Part shown: positions 40,968 through 53,595 of the stretch, piece by piece
Layout of the letters: each line of letters opens with the position of its first letter
Numbering within the stretch: the stretch's first letter is position 1
NCBI GenBank assembly: GCA_013298125.1
Contig: JAAFJP010000008.1
Location: forward strand, 62,001 to 126,000
Direction of reading: 5' to 3'
Source: Cytophagales bacterium
GTDB lineage: Bacteria; Bacteroidota; Bacteroidia; Cytophagales; Spirosomataceae
DNA: 64,000 nucleotides
Notes under the pieces: generated by a model
Databases searched by the model: none
What the model saw: only the letters and a program-made list of their open reading frames with translations
What the model was told of the DNA's origin: nothing
Program-made: the position numbers and the translations under genes

Positions 40968-43900
40968 ATGCAATCCCCCAAATTCAAAATATATTCTTCT
41001 TCCGCAGGCTCAGGTAAGACTTATACGCTTGCGAAGGAGTACATCAAATTAGCCCTAAAAACCACTTCTCCTTGGTATTTTAATCATATTTTGGCAGTAA
41101 CTTTTACCAAGAAAGCCTCCGAAGAAATGAAGGAGCGGATTATGAAATACCTCCGCCAATTTGCCAGTACCGACCCCGAAGAAATCCTTGAATCGGATGG
41201 GATTTTTCAGCAAATTTTGGCTGAATTACAAGAAGATGGAGTCGATATTGATGAGTGGGAATTACGCCGACGTGCTAACCAAACTTTCAAACATATCATT
41301 CATGAATACGCTAATTTTTCGGTTTCAACGATTGATTCTTTTGTACAACGAATCGTGGCGGCTTTTACCGAGGAGTTGGGTTTTCCTTTCAATTTTGAGG
41401 TAAGTCTCGACTCGGGAGTGTTGTTGGATGCCGCAGTGGAGCAATTATTTCAGAAAGTAAATACAGAAAATTTTGAGCAAATCACGAAGGCAATCCAGAG
41501 CTTTGCAATGGAAAAAGCCAATGAAGGAAAATCATGGAATCGTTTGCCTGATGAATTGGCAGAATTTGGAAAAAGCCTTTTGTCTGACCAATTTCAGAAA
41601 TCCGTAGAATCAATTGCAGATTTACAACCCGCTGATTTTCTGGTTATTGAAGAAAAATTAAAATCATATTGCGAATATATCGAAACCAAAATCAAGACTG
41701 TTTCGGGCATGGCTTCTGAGTCAATTTATGAGGCAGATATTGATGTGGAGGATTTTTATTATTCTAAAAATGGTGTTGGTGCGTATTTTCAAAGGTTACA
41801 ATATCAAGATGTTTTTTACAAGGCAAATTCCTACGTCCAGAAGGCTTTGAAGGATGATATGTGGTATTCAAAAACTTGTAAAAAAGATGTGGCAGTAAGG
41901 ATAGATGGTATAAAAGATGAGCTGAGTGTGTATTTGGAAGAAATTATCAAAATTCATAATGCCGAAAAACCGAAATTTATTCTTTACAAAGAAGTCTCAA
42001 AACAGCTCAAAAAGTTAGCTTTATTGAGTCAATTAAAAAAGGAAATTGCTGATATTCAGAATGATACGGGACAAATTCATATTTCGGAATTTAATCGTAA
42101 AATCCTCGAAATCGTCATGACTGAGCCTATTCCGTTTGTGTATGAGCGTTTGGGCGAGAAGTACAACCATATTCTGATTGACGAATTCCAAGATACTTCC
42201 ACTTTGCAATGGCATAATTTCTTGCCTTTGGTCGAAAATTCTTTGGCAAATGGTCATTTTAATTTGGCAGTTGGTGATGCCAAACAATCTATCTATCGTT
42301 TCAGAGGCGGCGAAATGGAACTGATTGTTCACCTCCATAAAGAGAATTTAGAAAAATTAGTTTTGGGTCACGAAGACAATGATTTTCTCTTGGAACGTTA
42401 CGCCAGTATTCGCCCATATTTGAAACCAGAGAACCTGACGACCAATTATCGAAGTGCCAAAGAGATTATTCAATTCAACAATGATATTTTTCAATTCATC
42501 AAAGAATCGCCTGATAATGAGGCAATTGCACCGATTTTGCCGAAGGTTTATGATGAACATTTTGCTCAACAAATTCCACCCAATCCAAAATCGGGCGGAC
42601 ACGTAGAGATTGATTTTTTGACGGGGGAGGGTGAAGACGAATTGATGTTAGGACGTATTTTGGAACTCATCGAAGAAAGCCTTTTAGCGGGTTATTCTTA
42701 TGAAGATATTGCAGTGCTTTGTCGTAAAAATCAACACGCTCGTATCGTTGCTAATTCTTTGAAAGATGTAAATATTCAAGTTATTTCTTCGGACTCACTA
42801 AATTTGAATTTTTCTGAGGCGGTCAATCTCACGATGGCTTTGATGAAAGTAATTCAAAATCCAGAAAATACTTTGGCAAAATATGAGGCTATTTATCTGT
42901 TTTACCGAGTCGTTTTACAAAGAATTCCAAATACTGACGACAATCAAATTATCAAGCAAGCCATTGAAAATAAGGATGTTAATCAATTTTATGGATTAAT
43001 CGAAAAGCAAGGATATTACATACATTCATTCCGTTTGCAACAAATGGCTTTGTACGAAATAGCCGAGAAAATTATCAATACTTTTTACCTTTTTGAGCAT
43101 CACAAAGAATTAGATTTTTTATTTAGATTCTTAGACGTAGTTCTCGAATTTCAGACCAAGAAAAGCACGCATCTTACCGATTTTTTACAATTTTGGGAAC
43201 AGAAGAAAAATGTACTCTCTATTTCCACACCAGACGGACAAAATGCCGTTACGGTCACGTCTATACACAAGGCAAAAGGGTTGGAATATCCTGTGGTAAT
43301 AATTCCATATTGCCATTGGTCAATGGACACCAATTTGTACTCAGAAATTTGGGCGGATTTGCCCAAAGAGGTAGAATTGAAATCCAATTTTACGACAAGA
43401 CTCAAAACTGCCCCATTGAGAATTACCAATAAATTAGCCGATACCGTCATCGCCCCTCAGTATCATGCGGAGAAAGAAAAAACCTTTTTAGAAAGCCTCA
43501 ATATGCTGTACGTAGGACTTACTCGCCCGACTGATAGATTATATTTAGTCATGAAACAGGATGCTTTCAAATTCGATAAAACCGTAGGGAATCAATTGTA
43601 TCGTTTTGCGGGTTGTCCAGAAATAGAAAAAGGCGAAAGGGTCCTGCACGTGGTGTATGAAGGCGAGCGAAAAGCAATTAGTACAAAAGTAAAAAAAGAA
43701 GTCAAACAGATTGAAATTGAAGCAATTACGAGTTTTGAGAGAAGTAATACTATCAAACTAAGGCACACCGCAGAGCGTCTTTTTGACATTGAAACCTTCG
43801 AGAAAAGTCGTGATTATGGTAATAAAATTCACAATACATTTGCCAAAATCAAGACGATTTATGATGTGGATTTTGCTCTGGAAGAATCCGTGAGAGAAGG

Positions 43901-44228
43901 CTTAATTATGGAGTCTGAGACGGAGGAAATCAAAGGTAGTATCTTGAAAATCATTAACTTAGAAAAAATAAAACCGCTTTTCTCAGTTCATCAAGATTCT
44001 ATCAAAAACGAGAGAGAAATCTTGATGCCTAACGGTAAACCACTTCGCCCTGACCGTGTAGTGAGGCTCAAAGACCGCATCGTGATTTTGGATTATAAAA
44101 CTGGTTCAAAATCAGAATCTCATAAAACTCAGGTTCGCCAATACATGAATATTTATCGAGATATGGGTTATCAAAAAGTGGACGGGGTTTTGGTGTATTT
44201 GGAAGGTGAGGAGGTTGTGGAAGTGTAA
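40968..44228 (+). CDS. AddA/RecB-like UvrD-family helicase with C-terminal PD-(D/E)XK nuclease
   Basis: 1086 residues. Superfamily 1A helicase motifs in order: Walker A SSAGSGKTYTL (about 12-22), VTFTKKASEEMKER (Ia), FSVSTIDSFVQRI, DEFQDTS (II), GDAKQSIYRFRGGE (III), TTNYRS (IV), VTSIHKAKGLEYPVVIIP (V) and LYVGLTRPTDRLYLV (VI). The C-terminal 100 residues contain RPDRVVRLKDRIVILDYKTGS, the metal-binding Asp and DYK of RecB-type nucleases, followed by a Gln-Tyr helix (QVRQYMNIY). It should resect double-strand breaks in recombinational repair and degrade foreign linear DNA. No addB/recC-like partner is adjacent. It ends 2 bp from the convergent galactokinase-like gene, without a terminator hairpin. 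Confidence 0.93.
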   Translation: MQSPKFKIYSSSAGSGKTYTLAKEYIKLALKTTSPWYFNHILAVTFTKKASEEMKERIMKYLRQFASTDPEEILESDGIFQQILAELQEDGVDIDEWELRRRANQTFKHIIHEYANFSVSTIDSFVQRIVAAFTEELGFPFNFEVSLDSGVLLDAAVEQLFQKVNTENFEQITKAIQSFAMEKANEGKSWNRLPDELAEFGKSLLSDQFQKSVESIADLQPADFLVIEEKLKSYCEYIETKIKTVSGMASESIYEADIDVEDFYYSKNGVGAYFQRLQYQDVFYKANSYVQKALKDDMWYSKTCKKDVAVRIDGIKDELSVYLEEIIKIHNAEKPKFILYKEVSKQLKKLALLSQLKKEIADIQNDTGQIHISEFNRKILEIVMTEPIPFVYERLGEKYNHILIDEFQDTSTLQWHNFLPLVENSLANGHFNLAVGDAKQSIYRFRGGEMELIVHLHKENLEKLVLGHEDNDFLLERYASIRPYLKPENLTTNYRSAKEIIQFNNDIFQFIKESPDNEAIAPILPKVYDEHFAQQIPPNPKSGGHVEIDFLTGEGEDELMLGRILELIEESLLAGYSYEDIAVLCRKNQHARIVANSLKDVNIQVISSDSLNLNFSEAVNLTMALMKVIQNPENTLAKYEAIYLFYRVVLQRIPNTDDNQIIKQAIENKDVNQFYGLIEKQGYYIHSFRLQQMALYEIAEKIINTFYLFEHHKELDFLFRFLDVVLEFQTKKSTHLTDFLQFWEQKKNVLSISTPDGQNAVTVTSIHKAKGLEYPVVIIPYCHWSMDTNLYSEIWADLPKEVELKSNFTTRLKTAPLRITNKLADTVIAPQYHAEKEKTFLESLNMLYVGLTRPTDRLYLVMKQDAFKFDKTVGNQLYRFAGCPEIEKGERVLHVVYEGERKAISTKVKKEVKQIEIEAITSFERSNTIKLRHTAERLFDIETFEKSRDYGNKIHNTFAKIKTIYDVDFALEESVREGLIMESETEEIKGSILKIINLEKIKPLFSVHQDSIKNEREILMPNGKPLRPDRVVRLKDRIVILDYKTGSKSESHKTQVRQYMNIYRDMGYQKVDGVLVYLEGEEVVEV

Positions 44229-44230
44229 AA

Positions 44231-45544
44231 TCATCCAAACAACTTCACCTCAATCTGATTTTTCTCCTGATATTCATTCCAAATATCACGTACAGCCTGT
44301 TTTCCTTTTTCACCAACACACATCATACATACCGTTCCGCCTGAACCTCCACCCGTAATTCTTGCTCCTTGAATGCCCTGCAAGACTTTACTTTTTGCCA
44401 TTCTGACCAACTCGTCCGTTTTTTCAGAACCCAAACCGCAATCGGTATAACTTTGGTGCGAATCCGTCATAAAACTCCCCATAGACTTGCAGGCAGTCAC
44501 TTTTAATAAATTTTTATCTAAATTCTTAAAGTTAATTTTAAAACGATTAATTCGCAGATTCTCAAATATGGCGTGCTTCGAGGAAGCCATTATTGGGTAT
44601 ATTTCAGAAGGATTAATCGTTGTTACGTCATCAATAATTTCACCGTATTGGTCAATAAAATCCTGCCCTTTCATGCTTATTGGTAGACTTTTTCCGAAAT
44701 TGAATTTAAAATAAGGAATTTTCAGATTCGTTAGGTAGCCTTTTTGGGGTAATTCATTGCGTGGAATATTTTTAATATTTTTCGTGTCAATTCCTTGAAG
44801 ATTTGCCAATATTGAATAACCCATAAAAGCGGCTGTTCTGACCTTTCCGTAGGCATTTCCCGCTACTGAATGCTTCACGCCCGAGTCAATACCCATAAAA
44901 TAAACATCCTCTGGAATCGGTAACAAATCGTGCAAAATATCAGGCTGACAAGTGATGGGAAGCAAATGATTGGGCTTTCCGAAGTAAGAAGTCAGTTGAT
45001 CCATCAAACCACAAGGGGCTTGGACAATGTGATTTTCAACTTTTTGAGCCAAAGTAGGTAATTCCGTTCCAGAAAAAGTAATGTTAAAATATTCAGTAAA
45101 AACTTTTAAAGTAGCCACCTCCAAGGCAGCCGAAGACGAAACGCCTTTTCCAATTGGAATGTTAGACTCCACGAGAATCTCAAAACCTGTAAAATCTATT
45201 TTTTTCTCCCACATCAATAAAATCACACAACCAACGATGTAAGAAGCCCATTTGTGATGCGTAAAAAGTTTTTGAGCCAGAGCATAATTACCAACTGGAA
45301 TTGATTTTATTTCATCAATAGAAACTTTGAAGGATAAATTCTCTTCACCTATCGACTTGATTATCAGCAAATTATCTTCTCTTTTTCTGATGCTGACCGT
45401 TGTTTTTTCAGCAATTGGCATTTGTAAAACTAATGAACCAGAATAGTCAGCAATTCCACCCATCACATCCATACGACCATGGGCGAAGGCAGTAAATATT
45501 TTTTTATCAGCGTTACCAAAATTATCAATAAATGTTTTTGACAT
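44231..45544 (-). CDS. GHMP sugar kinase, galactokinase/arabinokinase type
   Basis: 437 residues. GHMP motifs: substrate loop GRMDVMGGIADYSGS at 23-37, ATP loop PIGKGVSSSAA at 130-140 and motif 3 ITGGGSGGTVCMM near the C-terminus. Ordinary galactokinases have GEHTDY here, where Glu and His touch galactose; this protein has GGIADY, the form I know from plant L-arabinokinase. Only the Asp and Tyr are kept. It lies 12 nt downstream of galT, which argues that it phosphorylates galactose to galactose-1-phosphate in the Leloir pathway, but another sugar is possible. Confidence 0.88.
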   Translation of the reverse strand: MSKTFIDNFGNADKKIFTAFAHGRMDVMGGIADYSGSLVLQMPIAEKTTVSIRKREDNLLIIKSIGEENLSFKVSIDEIKSIPVGNYALAQKLFTHHKWASYIVGCVILLMWEKKIDFTGFEILVESNIPIGKGVSSSAALEVATLKVFTEYFNITFSGTELPTLAQKVENHIVQAPCGLMDQLTSYFGKPNHLLPITCQPDILHDLLPIPEDVYFMGIDSGVKHSVAGNAYGKVRTAAFMGYSILANLQGIDTKNIKNIPRNELPQKGYLTNLKIPYFKFNFGKSLPISMKGQDFIDQYGEIIDDVTTINPSEIYPIMASSKHAIFENLRINRFKINFKNLDKNLLKVTACKSMGSFMTDSHQSYTDCGLGSEKTDELVRMAKSKVLQGIQGARITGGGSGGTVCMMCVGEKGKQAVRDIWNEYQEKNQIEVKLFG

Positions 45545-45556
45545 AAGATTTATGGG

Positions 45557-46579
45557 TCAATCGAGGATAATATTTTTTAATTCCAAAGCCTTTTCTTCGG
45601 GCATCGTGTCCGACATGAAAGTGCTTGAACCTGTCTCTGGACCACCCAAATATTTCACCAAATTAGGTTGTCTCAAGGGCGGTTGGATAGAGATAAACAA
45701 ATGATGTTCTGGGTATTCGTTTCCGTCCACAGGGGCTTGTTGAATCGTCATTACATACGGAAAAATCATGCCAAAATTCTTATCAAATTTCCTGATTACT
45801 CGATGAAAAACATAGGCAAAATCCCGTAAATCTTCGTCCGACATCGTAATAAGTGTTGCATGACGATTTTTAGGAAATATCATGGTCTCGTAAGCGTATC
45901 TCGCAAAGAAAGGAATGATGGCAATTGCTCCCTTATTTTCTTCAAAAACTCTTCTTCCATCTGCCTGTTCAGCTTTTACAATTTCTTCAAAAATATTCTT
46001 ATTTTTCTTTTTTCTAAATTTTGAAGCTACGTCTAAATGTTTTTGAGTAATCGTAAAATTAAAATCCGTTGCATAGATTTGACAATGCGGATGCGGATTA
46101 GAAACGCCGCATAATTCCCCTTTGTTTTCAAATATTAAAACATTAGTAATCAATTCATTAGCCTCAAATTCTTGCATTTGCTTTCGTAATGCCAAAAATA
46201 CTTTGTAAGTTGATTCAAAGGGTAATTCACCCAAAGTCATGTTATGATTTTTATCGTAACAAACGACTCTCGCTATTCCTTTTGCAGATTTTTTAATGTA
46301 CAAACCATCAACATCCGACTCGCTAATTTCGGGAGCATCTAAACCTACGACAGGATGGTCATTATCAAAAATAAATACGTCTTCGTATGCAGGATTTACG
46401 TCTCCGTGAATGCGGGTATTGGTTGGGCATAAATAACAATTGGGGTCGTAGGAAAGGGATTCTTTTTGGACGGCAGTATTATCGGGAGTTGTCCACGGGC
46501 GGGTATTTCTATGGGCAGCATACACGACCCATTCTTCACGAAGGGGATGCCATCTTTTTTCCCATTTGTTTTCGTACAT
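45557..46579 (-). CDS. galT: Galactose-1-phosphate uridylyltransferase
   Basis: 340 residues. Catalytic HPH at 163-165 in VSNPHPHCQIYA, where the second His takes the uridylyl group; N-terminal zinc-site-like YDPNCYLCP (Cys48, Cys51); C-terminal EYPEHHLFISIQPPLR with the matching histidines and a final PEEKALELK helix. It exchanges UMP between UDP-glucose and galactose-1-phosphate. It precedes the GHMP kinase gene by 12 nt in one operon. galE and galM are not in the window. Confidence 0.96.
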   Translation of the reverse strand: MYENKWEKRWHPLREEWVVYAAHRNTRPWTTPDNTAVQKESLSYDPNCYLCPTNTRIHGDVNPAYEDVFIFDNDHPVVGLDAPEISESDVDGLYIKKSAKGIARVVCYDKNHNMTLGELPFESTYKVFLALRKQMQEFEANELITNVLIFENKGELCGVSNPHPHCQIYATDFNFTITQKHLDVASKFRKKKNKNIFEEIVKAEQADGRRVFEENKGAIAIIPFFARYAYETMIFPKNRHATLITMSDEDLRDFAYVFHRVIRKFDKNFGMIFPYVMTIQQAPVDGNEYPEHHLFISIQPPLRQPNLVKYLGGPETGSSTFMSDTMPEEKALELKNIILD

Positions 46580-46611
46580 GTTGTTTAGATTTAAGACAAA
46601 TATTGTATTAC

Positions 46612-46681
46612 TACTGTAGCTCGAAGTGGCACTTCGAGATGAATGAGTCAGACTCTCGAAGTACCACTTCGAGCTACAGTA
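46612..46681. repeat. Inverted repeat family A, copy 3
   Basis: 27-bp arms 46612-46638 and 46655-46681 with one mismatch; same ctcgaagtg/cacttcgag nested hairpins as copy 2. It starts one base after the pyrG stop codon, between pyrG and galT. Confidence 0.95.
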
Positions 46682-46682
46682 T

Positions 46683-48780
<2,098 letters not shown>

Positions 48781-49641
48781 TTACAACCTTTTTTCAGCAA
48801 ATTTAACGATTTTATCCAATGTTTCTTCCCAGTTTATTTCTTCGTGTTTTGCCAAAGGATTCAATACAAACTCATGGGGAACTCTATTGACAAACATCAT
48901 TCTTCGACAAATATCCGCTTGGTCAGGCGGAACTATCTCATCCTTTCCATTAAAAAAAACTATGGTAGGAGGTGTTCTTGGTGAAAAGTAAAATACTGGA
49001 CTAACTTTGAAATATTCTTCTGAGGCTTCTGTGTAGGGTTTTCCTATTAAACTCATTACATCGTTTTTAATTAACCCAGTAAGCATTGTAGGAGAAGTTA
49101 AATCTACTGGTGGAACAACACCCGCTACCCCAGAGGCTAATTTACCTCCAAGTGAACTATTTGAGTATAACATAGCTAAATGTCCTCCAGAGCTACTTCC
49201 AACTAAGTAAAAAATAGTTGAGATACCATAGTTTTTAGCTTCTTCTTTGAGTTTGAGCAATAATAAATTTATATCTTCCAATTGTTGTAAATATGTCACC
49301 CCAGGCGTTGATGTAAGTCGATAGTTTGCATTGACAATGGCACAATTTACTCTTTTATTGATGAGCCTTTTCACATTGTCATTCATAAAGTTCTTATCTC
49401 CAATTCTCCATGCTCCTTGGTGCAATAAAACAATAACTGGATTACGAGTATTTCTGGTTGATGGTAGGTAGAGATCATACTTTTGAAAAGGATTTTTTCC
49501 ATAAGAGAGGTCAATCTTCTCTTCAAAAATCATTGGTAAATCACTCGTAAGCCCCTGAGATTTCTCTGGAACAACCAAGTCTAAATTTCCTCTACACGAT
49601 GATAATAAAAGTATAATAGCGAGTAAATTGATAAGTTTCAT
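48781..49641 (-). CDS. Alpha/beta-hydrolase lipoprotein
   Basis: 286 residues. Lipoprotein signal peptide with lipobox LLSSC (Cys16). Hormone-sensitive-lipase/BD-FAE-like fold: oxyanion loop VIVLLHQGAWRIGD, nucleophile elbow LVGSSSGGHLA (Ser150), Asp in FFNGKDEIVPP and His in LAKHEEINW complete the triad. It should be anchored in the outer or inner membrane and hydrolyse esters; substrate unknown. Monocistronic, divergent from the NlpC/P60 gene. Confidence 0.9.
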   Translation of the reverse strand: MKLINLLAIILLLSSCRGNLDLVVPEKSQGLTSDLPMIFEEKIDLSYGKNPFQKYDLYLPSTRNTRNPVIVLLHQGAWRIGDKNFMNDNVKRLINKRVNCAIVNANYRLTSTPGVTYLQQLEDINLLLLKLKEEAKNYGISTIFYLVGSSSGGHLAMLYSNSSLGGKLASGVAGVVPPVDLTSPTMLTGLIKNDVMSLIGKPYTEASEEYFKVSPVFYFSPRTPPTIVFFNGKDEIVPPDQADICRRMMFVNRVPHEFVLNPLAKHEEINWEETLDKIVKFAEKRL

Positions 49642-49853
49642 TGTAATTTCTTTTTAAATATCCTTAATTTAGATTATGACGTAAATTTACGAAATCTGTG
49701 ATTTTTTAAAATTTTATGGGGATATAATGAGTGAGTGGTAAAACATACCCTCGTTTAAGAAATTTATGAGCAAATGAAGCAAAATTGTTGTGGTGTAAAT
49801 CAGTATTTATAAAATTTTGAAAGTCTAAAAAAGATGTTTTTGAAAATAAGGTA

Positions 49854-49861
49854 TATATTTG
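49854..49861 (+). promoter_or_regulatory. Candidate -7 element for the NlpC/P60 gene
   Basis: TATATTTG, exact match to TAnnTTTG; leader about 26 nt. The nearest TTTG (49839-49842) is only 11 nt upstream, too close for a normal -33. Confidence 0.4.
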
Positions 49862-49893
49862 ACGAAAATATACAAATCCTTACTTAAAAAATA

Positions 49894-50433
49894 ATGAAAG
49901 AATGTCCAAATCGAATCCTACTTAGGATTCTGTTACTTCTTTTTTTAGTTATCTCATTAGATTCTTGCCGTCTTTTTCGTAGAAGAGACAAAGAATCCTC
50001 TACAAATATCCCTCCAAAAAATACTCGCAGTACGTATAATTCAAAAACTATTAACGATATTGTTGCTACCGCACGTTCTTACACGGGCGTACCATACCTT
50101 TCTGGAGGAACTGATGAACGTGGAATGGACTGTTCTGGGTTATTATTTTCTGTTTATACGCAATTTGGTTTTAAAATACCTCGTATTTCATGGCAACAAT
50201 CAACCGTAGGGAGAGAAATTTCAATTGATGAGTTAAAAGCGGGAGATTGGGTGTTTTTTGTAACCAATAAAGGCGGGACGGGTTCGATAAATCATGCAGG
50301 AATCGTTACAGAATTTAGAAACAATAAAGAAGTTTTGTTCATTCATGCCTCCTCTTCAAAAGGTATTAGGGAGGACAATCTTTTTAGCAAGTATTGGATG
50401 GGCTGTTTTGCAAAGGCTACCAGACCCTTTTGA
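49894..50433 (+). CDS. NlpC/P60-family cell-wall hydrolase, lipoprotein
   Basis: 179 residues. Signal peptide with lipobox SLDSC (Cys25). NlpC/P60 catalytic domain from about 52: Cys80 in GMDCSGL, His134 in NHAGIV and His151 in FIHASS form the papain-like centre. Members cut D-Glu-diaminopimelate links in peptidoglycan (Spr/MepS type). A basic stretch directly after the lipidated Cys (RLFRRRDK) is unusual but compatible with a membrane-proximal linker. Confidence 0.94.
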   Translation: MKECPNRILLRILLLLFLVISLDSCRLFRRRDKESSTNIPPKNTRSTYNSKTINDIVATARSYTGVPYLSGGTDERGMDCSGLLFSVYTQFGFKIPRISWQQSTVGREISIDELKAGDWVFFVTNKGGTGSINHAGIVTEFRNNKEVLFIHASSSKGIREDNLFSKYWMGCFAKATRPF

Positions 50434-50458
50434 AATTATTAAGTAGGATTGAGTAAAA

Positions 50459-50556
50459 AGTCAAAAGTCTATGAGTAAAAAGTTTAAATTAGAAATATTA
50501 TTTACAAAATATAATTTCTAAAAATTCCTTCAACTTTTCATTCTAAACTTTTGACA
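50459..50556. repeat. Imperfect inverted repeat between NlpC/P60 gene and pgi
   Basis: Outer gtcaaaagt/acttttgac and inner aattagaaatattat/ataatttct arms. AT-rich; lies between convergent genes and may end both transcripts. Confidence 0.6.
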
Positions 50557-50578
50557 TAATCCCAAAATCACCAAATAT

Positions 50579-52228
<1,650 letters not shown>

Positions 52229-52254
52229 TTAGTTTTTATATAAATATTGAACTT

Positions 52255-52262
52255 CAAATTTA
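52255..52262 (-). promoter_or_regulatory. Candidate -7 element for pgi
   Basis: Minus strand TAAATTTG, exact match to TAnnTTTG; leader about 23 nt; no clear -33. Confidence 0.42.
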
Positions 52263-52452
52263 CAAAAGAGAGTTTGAAAAAACGATTGATTGTTTAGGCT
52301 TAATTTTTAGTGGATGTATTCATGGATAATATTTTGTGACTATGAATATACCGAAACTTTATTATCTTGTTTTAGATTTTTTGGGAAGTATTCCGCAATT
52401 TTGTTTCTAAGAAATTACAAATAGGTCGTTACGAAACTTGTAAATTATAAAT

Positions 52453-53568
52453 ATGAAATATTACATTATCGCAGGGGAGCGTTCGGGAGATTTACATGGT
52501 TCAAATCTGATAAAGGGAATTCGTAAACACGACCCCGATGCTCAGATACGTGTATGGGGTGGTGATATGATGCAAGAGGCTGGTGCTGAGATAGTTAAGC
52601 ATTATCGAGACTTGGCTTTTATGGGCTTTTTTGAGGTAATTAAAAACCTGCCAACCATTCTTGGCTTCCTTTCTTTCTGTAAAAAAGACATCAAAAATTT
52701 CCAACCCGATGTCGTCATTCTGATTGATTATGCTGGTTTCAATATGCGAGTTGCCAAATTTGCAAAAACCAACGGCTTCAAAACTTTCTATTATATTTCT
52801 CCAAAAGTGTGGGCTTGGAATCAGTCCAGAGCCTTGAAAATCAAGCAATTTGTGGATAAAATGTTCGTGATTTTTCCTTTTGAGACAGCATTTTTCCAAA
52901 AGTTTGATTACGAAGTTGAATACGTGGGCAATCCACTTTTTGATGCTATCGCTGATTTTACACCCAATCCAAATTTCAGAAAAGATACCCGCCTCGGACA
53001 AAAACCAATCATTGCCCTTTTGCCAGGCAGTAGAAAACAAGAAGTCGAAACGATGTTGGGTTTGATGATGTCTCAGGTCTATGAATTCCCTGATTATCAG
53101 TTTGTTATAGGTGCAGTTTCTAATCTTCCCAAAGAATTATATGCCCGTTGGCAATCTATTTTTCCCGTAAAAATTGTGATGGATGATGCTTATAATTTGC
53201 TTTCAGTGGCAGATGCGGCATTAGTAACTTCTGGTACTGCAACCCTCGAAACCGCTCTTTTCAACGTCCCGCAAGTGGTTTGTTATAAAGGTGGTTGGGC
53301 AGCGTATCAGGTGTATAAGCGTGTAATACGAGTACCTTTTGTGTCTTTGGTAAATTTGATTGCTGGGCGAGAAATTGTAAAAGAATTATTGCAAAATGAT
53401 TTGACGAAAGAAAATTTATTGACAGAATTATCAAAAATCACCATAAACCAAACCACTCGCCAAAATCAGTTGGATGGCTATGCTGAGATTAAAAATATTT
53501 TAGGAGAAAAAGGTGCTTCGGAGCGTGCGGGGAGATTGATGGTGGAGGAGTTGAAAAGGAAAATGTAA
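52453..53568 (+). CDS. lpxB: Lipid-A-disaccharide synthase
   Basis: 371 residues. GT19 signatures: AGERSGDLHGSNLI at the N-terminus, VWGGDMMQEAGAEIV, FYYISPKVWAWNQSRA in the donor/acceptor cleft, LLPGSRKQEVETM and the donor-binding TSGTATLETALF with PQVVCYKGG. It joins UDP-2,3-diacylglucosamine and lipid X at the inner membrane surface to make the lipid A disaccharide. Other lpx genes are not adjacent. It converges with the acyltransferase gene; both stop codons lie in one hairpin. Confidence 0.97.
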   Translation: MKYYIIAGERSGDLHGSNLIKGIRKHDPDAQIRVWGGDMMQEAGAEIVKHYRDLAFMGFFEVIKNLPTILGFLSFCKKDIKNFQPDVVILIDYAGFNMRVAKFAKTNGFKTFYYISPKVWAWNQSRALKIKQFVDKMFVIFPFETAFFQKFDYEVEYVGNPLFDAIADFTPNPNFRKDTRLGQKPIIALLPGSRKQEVETMLGLMMSQVYEFPDYQFVIGAVSNLPKELYARWQSIFPVKIVMDDAYNLLSVADAALVTSGTATLETALFNVPQVVCYKGGWAAYQVYKRVIRVPFVSLVNLIAGREIVKELLQNDLTKENLLTELSKITINQTTRQNQLDGYAEIKNILGEKGASERAGRLMVEELKRKM

Positions 53569-53595
53569 CACAGGCTACAATATGTGTTACATTTT
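53560..53595. terminator. Shared hairpin containing the stop codons of lpxB and the acyltransferase gene
   Basis: Perfect 13-bp arms aaaatgtaacaca (53560-53572) and complement (53583-53595), loop 10 nt. The lpxB TAA (53566-53568) is in the left arm; the acyltransferase stop starts in the right arm. Confidence 0.85.
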
